NCBI GenBank assembly: GCA_002476905.1
Contig: DLND01000189.1
Coordinates: forward strand, 1 to 8,669
Direction of reading: 5' to 3'
DNA length: 8,669 bases
Origin: Flavobacteriales bacterium UBA7519
GTDB lineage: Bacteria > Bacteroidota > Bacteroidia > Flavobacteriales > Weeksellaceae
Shown: one piece after another, positions 6,901 through 8,669 of the stretch
Layout: each line of letters starts with the position of its first letter
Numbering within the stretch: position 1 is the stretch's first letter
Position numbers and translations under genes: made by a program
The notes under the pieces: generated by a model
Told to the model about the DNA's origin: nothing
Databases searched by the model: none
What the model saw: the letters and a program-made list of their open reading frames with translations, nothing else

Positions 6901-7170
6901 CCATATTTCTTAAAATATGATTTATTAAGTAATCAAAAGGATATATTTAGATTAATTATCAAGAACGAATTTTTATCTGATAGCGATTTTGTGAAATTTC
7001 TGATTTCAAATTCAGATTTTGCTAAAAATCTTTATCAGCAGGCGCCGACAACTGATAAAGATGGCTTTCGAAATACTATTAATGAAAAAAGAGAATCTAA
7101 CGATCTGCTCGAACAGTTAGCAAAAAAAATTGATATTAGAAAACCAAAAGGAAATATGGAAAATCAATGA
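3994..7170 (+). CDS. KAP-family P-loop NTPase, membrane-anchored, R-M-linked
   Basis: This encodes 1058 residues. The Walker A loop is GEWGSGKS (53-60) and Walker B is VVIVFDNFDRL (256-266, with D261 and D264). Between them lie two hydrophobic segments (about 137-157 and 172-194), the paired membrane insertion that defines most bacterial KAP NTPases. Further on are VVIPFDREH (292-300), fitting the strand after Walker B, and TPREIISFINEI (373-384), fitting the conserved Arg and helix at the end of the NTPase domain. The remaining ~650 residues are charged, apparently all-helical, and contain no domain I can name. KAP proteins couple nucleotide hydrolysis to membrane-associated complexes; PifA of plasmid F, a member, blocks phage T7. 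The gene lies 33 A-rich bases after hsdS and its TGA overlaps the hsdR ATG, so it is embedded in the operon. Its very low G+C (12/60 from 5641) points to separate acquisition. A role in phage defence is inferred from position and family. Confidence 0.88.
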   Translation: MAENSTNEKLLNFLTNQPLGEDLFENKSQDKIAKVISDRIINDPEFKIIGIDGEWGSGKSNLVRLLDKKLESTHKFFVYDVWGHQEDEQRKSILVELTEFIKNDPNLLKQGDKKSWDNKLKILLAKSKETTTINQPYLSIGFIFSLLSIIYIPTVNVFKDSIKDFLEIESWFWKIVLVTFPLIIVVGIYLWNVIGNWRQKNGFWNSFKLSAEETFQVYTNKQKEETKIETVSEDQPSVRDFQNWMNDINDDLNKKVVIVFDNFDRLPKKHILNIWSSLHIFFAEKSYSNIKVVIPFDREHIQNAFNELNGRDTKFGDDYVNKTFDIVFRITLPIMSNWKKFFTDQWKKAFTNYDEDELRLVVQVYEFLNRRITPREIISFINEILTIKLLDDSFKERYVAIFVLKKDDILENPLDAITNLEYLKGLQSFYSNDKDFAKQLTAIVYHIDVENAIELIYTQELKDSMNKNDVKQFNTICKSEFIDSIFNSAITELEILENPILTLSKLDEDTNLSKLHISQAWDLFYSKILKLDIVRKLEIENWQVTLLRNISDDTYLSKLLANYYTLIDDSNIENYADLIDNISKDLGDDRINASLNEKTISASNFIKLIEYKGDDYEKYKLKTDFYQLDLHLSKLKIDEIFELEHTDILAKTTKFSQYRESLKTELNNFIDQNNIELANNTLIKIKETVKETADLKNLLEDVKVYTIFTNNTSSDLPIINELIAMRIAKGNTFNTSYKSTFNNVLNTEDEERANKIAQIILQYISYGELLLLSKTFENAPLFRQIILSLFPLTSVKKTANIIDLINKYQEIKESLKIVDNELITELNKWKINKDNLDVNKLDDEFLKDSIANLDFKITKDFLEVFNSDFKNFYKDTYETVFDDESDIHFKYFEYLELESLTQESLDVYENKFIELLKSSNTIDKQWWKILKKYDENNADLSVVNTLKNIRDQILNSSITLNLEVAKLILPYFLKYDLLSNQKDIFRLIIKNEFLSDSDFVKFLISNSDFAKNLYQQAPTTDKDGFRNTINEKRESNDLLEQLAKKIDIRKPKGNMENQ

Positions 7171-8669
7171 AATACACCGAATCCCAATTAGAAAAATCAT
7201 TCATCCATCTTCTGAAAGACGAAGGTTATGCGTATGTAAATGGCAAAGACGTAGTTCGGGCATCGCAACAGGAGGTTTTGATTCGGGAAGACCTGAGTGA
7301 TTTTCTGCTGTCCCGTTATCCCGATTTGGAAACCATAGAATTGGAAACACTGATCAATGAATTGGCGTATCAACCAGCATCTAATCTGTATGACAGCAAT
7401 AAATACATTGGCAAACTCTTGGCAGACGGTCTGATTTTTAAGAGAAACAATCCTTCTAAAAAAGATTTGCACATCCGTTACATTGATATAGATTCAACCA
7501 GTCTTTTTACCACCAATCGGTTTAAGATTGTAAACCAGCTGGAGATTCAAGGAAAAGAATTACGGATTCCAGATTTGATTCTGTATATCAACGGGATTCC
7601 GGTGGTGGTTTTTGAGTTTAAAACAACTATAGAAGAAGAGATTACGATTTATAATGCTTACAAACAACTGAGCATCCGCTACAGAAGAGATATTCCGGAA
7701 CTGATGAAATACAATGCGTTCTGCATCATCAGCGATGGCGTGAACAACAAAGCCGGTTCTCTGTTTGCGCCTTACGATTTTTTCTACGGTTGGCATAAAA
7801 TAACAGGCGAAGAAAAGAAAGCACTGACGGGAATTCATACCGCCACATCCATTGTCCACGGAATGCTGAACAGGGAAAGGCTTTGTGATATTCTGCATCA
7901 TTTCATCTGGTTTCCCGATACGACTAGAAAAGAAGAAAAGATATTGTGCCGTTACCCGCAGTACTATGCTGCCAACAAACTGTTTGACAATATCCAAAAG
8001 CACCGCAAACCGGAAGGCGACGGAAAAGGCGGCACCTATTTCGGAGCAACAGGTTGCGGAAAAAGTTATACGATGCTTTATCTGTCGAGACTGCTGATGC
8101 GTTCCACACAATTGGCAAGTCCGACCATCATTATTATCTCCGACCGTACCGATCTGGATGACCAGCTGTCGAGAGATTTTACCAATGCCAAGGATTTTAT
8201 TGGCGATGAAAATATCATCAACATAGAGTCCAGAGCCGATCTTCGTGCAAGACTGAGAGGCAGAGAAAGTGGCGGTGTTTTTCTGACGACGGTACAGAAA
8301 TTTGCGGAAGACAGCGAGATTTTGAGCGACCGCAACAATATCATCTGTATTTCCGATGAAGCCCACCGCTCGCAGGTGAATCTGGATTTGAAAGTCCGCA
8401 TTGATGAAGATGGTGTGAAAAAGTCGTATGGTTTTGCGAAATACCTTCACGACTCACTTCCGAATGCGACGTATGTAGGCTTTACAGGAACACCGATTGA
8501 TAAGACTTTGGATGTCTTTGGCCCTGTGGTAGATTCCTACACGATGTTTGAATCGGTGGTGGATGAAATTACGGTTCGTCTGGTGTATGAAGGCCGTGCT
8601 GCAAAAGTCAATCTGAACCATTCTAAAGTGGTAGAGATAGAAAAGTACTATCAAAATGCGGTTGCAGAA
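7167..8669 (+). CDS. hsdR: Type I restriction enzyme HsdR, 5' part (cut by window end)
   Basis: This is the motor and nuclease subunit: it binds the HsdM-HsdS core, pulls DNA using ATP and cuts unmethylated DNA far from the target. The first 501 codons are present and open to the last base; HsdR proteins are usually around 1000 residues, so about half is missing only because the window stops. The N-terminal nuclease domain shows IPD (D136), FEFK (E150, K152) as the PD-(D/E)xK site, followed by Q167 and Y172, resembling the Q...Y motif. The superfamily 2 helicase motor shows Walker A GATGCGKS (293-300), SDRTDLDDQL (325-334), DEAH (397-400) and GFTGTP (438-443). ATG 7167 shares ATGA with the stop of the KAP gene, favouring coupled translation, and the protein N-terminus MKYTESQLEK fits the family. 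All catalytic residues in view are intact, so the enzyme is probably active. Confidence 0.95.
   Translation, partial: MKYTESQLEKSFIHLLKDEGYAYVNGKDVVRASQQEVLIREDLSDFLLSRYPDLETIELETLINELAYQPASNLYDSNKYIGKLLADGLIFKRNNPSKKDLHIRYIDIDSTSLFTTNRFKIVNQLEIQGKELRIPDLILYINGIPVVVFEFKTTIEEEITIYNAYKQLSIRYRRDIPELMKYNAFCIISDGVNNKAGSLFAPYDFFYGWHKITGEEKKALTGIHTATSIVHGMLNRERLCDILHHFIWFPDTTRKEEKILCRYPQYYAANKLFDNIQKHRKPEGDGKGGTYFGATGCGKSYTMLYLSRLLMRSTQLASPTIIIISDRTDLDDQLSRDFTNAKDFIGDENIINIESRADLRARLRGRESGGVFLTTVQKFAEDSEILSDRNNIICISDEAHRSQVNLDLKVRIDEDGVKKSYGFAKYLHDSLPNATYVGFTGTPIDKTLDVFGPVVDSYTMFESVVDEITVRLVYEGRAAKVNLNHSKVVEIEKYYQNAVAE

Noticed and set aside
7560..8450. Long open frame of 296 codons on the minus strand
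   Set aside because: It lies wholly antisense to hsdR, whose motifs (D136/E150/K152, GATGCGKS, DEAH, TGTP) are all in the plus frame. The minus translation shows no family features and is a shadow.

Overview
The window looks like chromosomal or island DNA from a member of the Bacteroidota, most likely the Flavobacteriia (Chryseobacterium/Elizabethkingia-like). The reasons are a candidate promoter of the Bacteroidota type (TTG, 19 bases, TAnnTTTG), A/T-rich start regions with little use of Shine-Dalgarno sites, a DUF6266-type protein, and a HsdS N-terminal domain of a type I know from this phylum. The genus is an inference.

Layout, left to right. Bases 1-137 hold no gene. They carry a perfect 46-base hairpin followed by tandem 11-base and 10-base repeats. 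A GC-rich gene for a DUF6266-like protein (196-837) follows and is closed by a strong intrinsic terminator (844-872). A new transcription unit then seems to begin with a promoter at 895-924. It reads through a small acidic protein of unknown function (950-1204), hsdM (1266-2831), hsdS (2821-3960), a 1058-residue KAP-type P-loop NTPase with two membrane segments (3994-7170), and hsdR (from 7167, cut off by the window end). No intrinsic terminator is visible between 950 and 8669. The hsd genes overlap or nearly touch.

The hsd genes encode a type I restriction-modification system. HsdS chooses the DNA target, HsdM methylates adenine in it, and HsdR is the ATP-driven translocase and nuclease that cuts unmodified DNA such as phage DNA. 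The unusual element is the KAP NTPase between hsdS and hsdR. It shares the ATGA stop/start overlap with hsdR. This is the position held by the anticodon nuclease gene prrC in the E. coli prr locus (hsdM-hsdS-prrC-hsdR), and KAP NTPases include the F-plasmid phage-exclusion protein PifA. The suggested reading, an inference, is a two-layer defence island in which a membrane-bound NTPase backs up or responds to the restriction enzyme.

Base composition is mosaic. Sampled 60-base stretches give 29/60 G+C in hsdM, 28/60 in hsdR, 34/60 in the DUF6266-like gene, 11/60 in the second target-recognition domain of hsdS, 27/60 at the very end of hsdS and 12/60 in the KAP gene. This fits separate acquisition of the second recognition domain and of the KAP gene into an older hsd framework.
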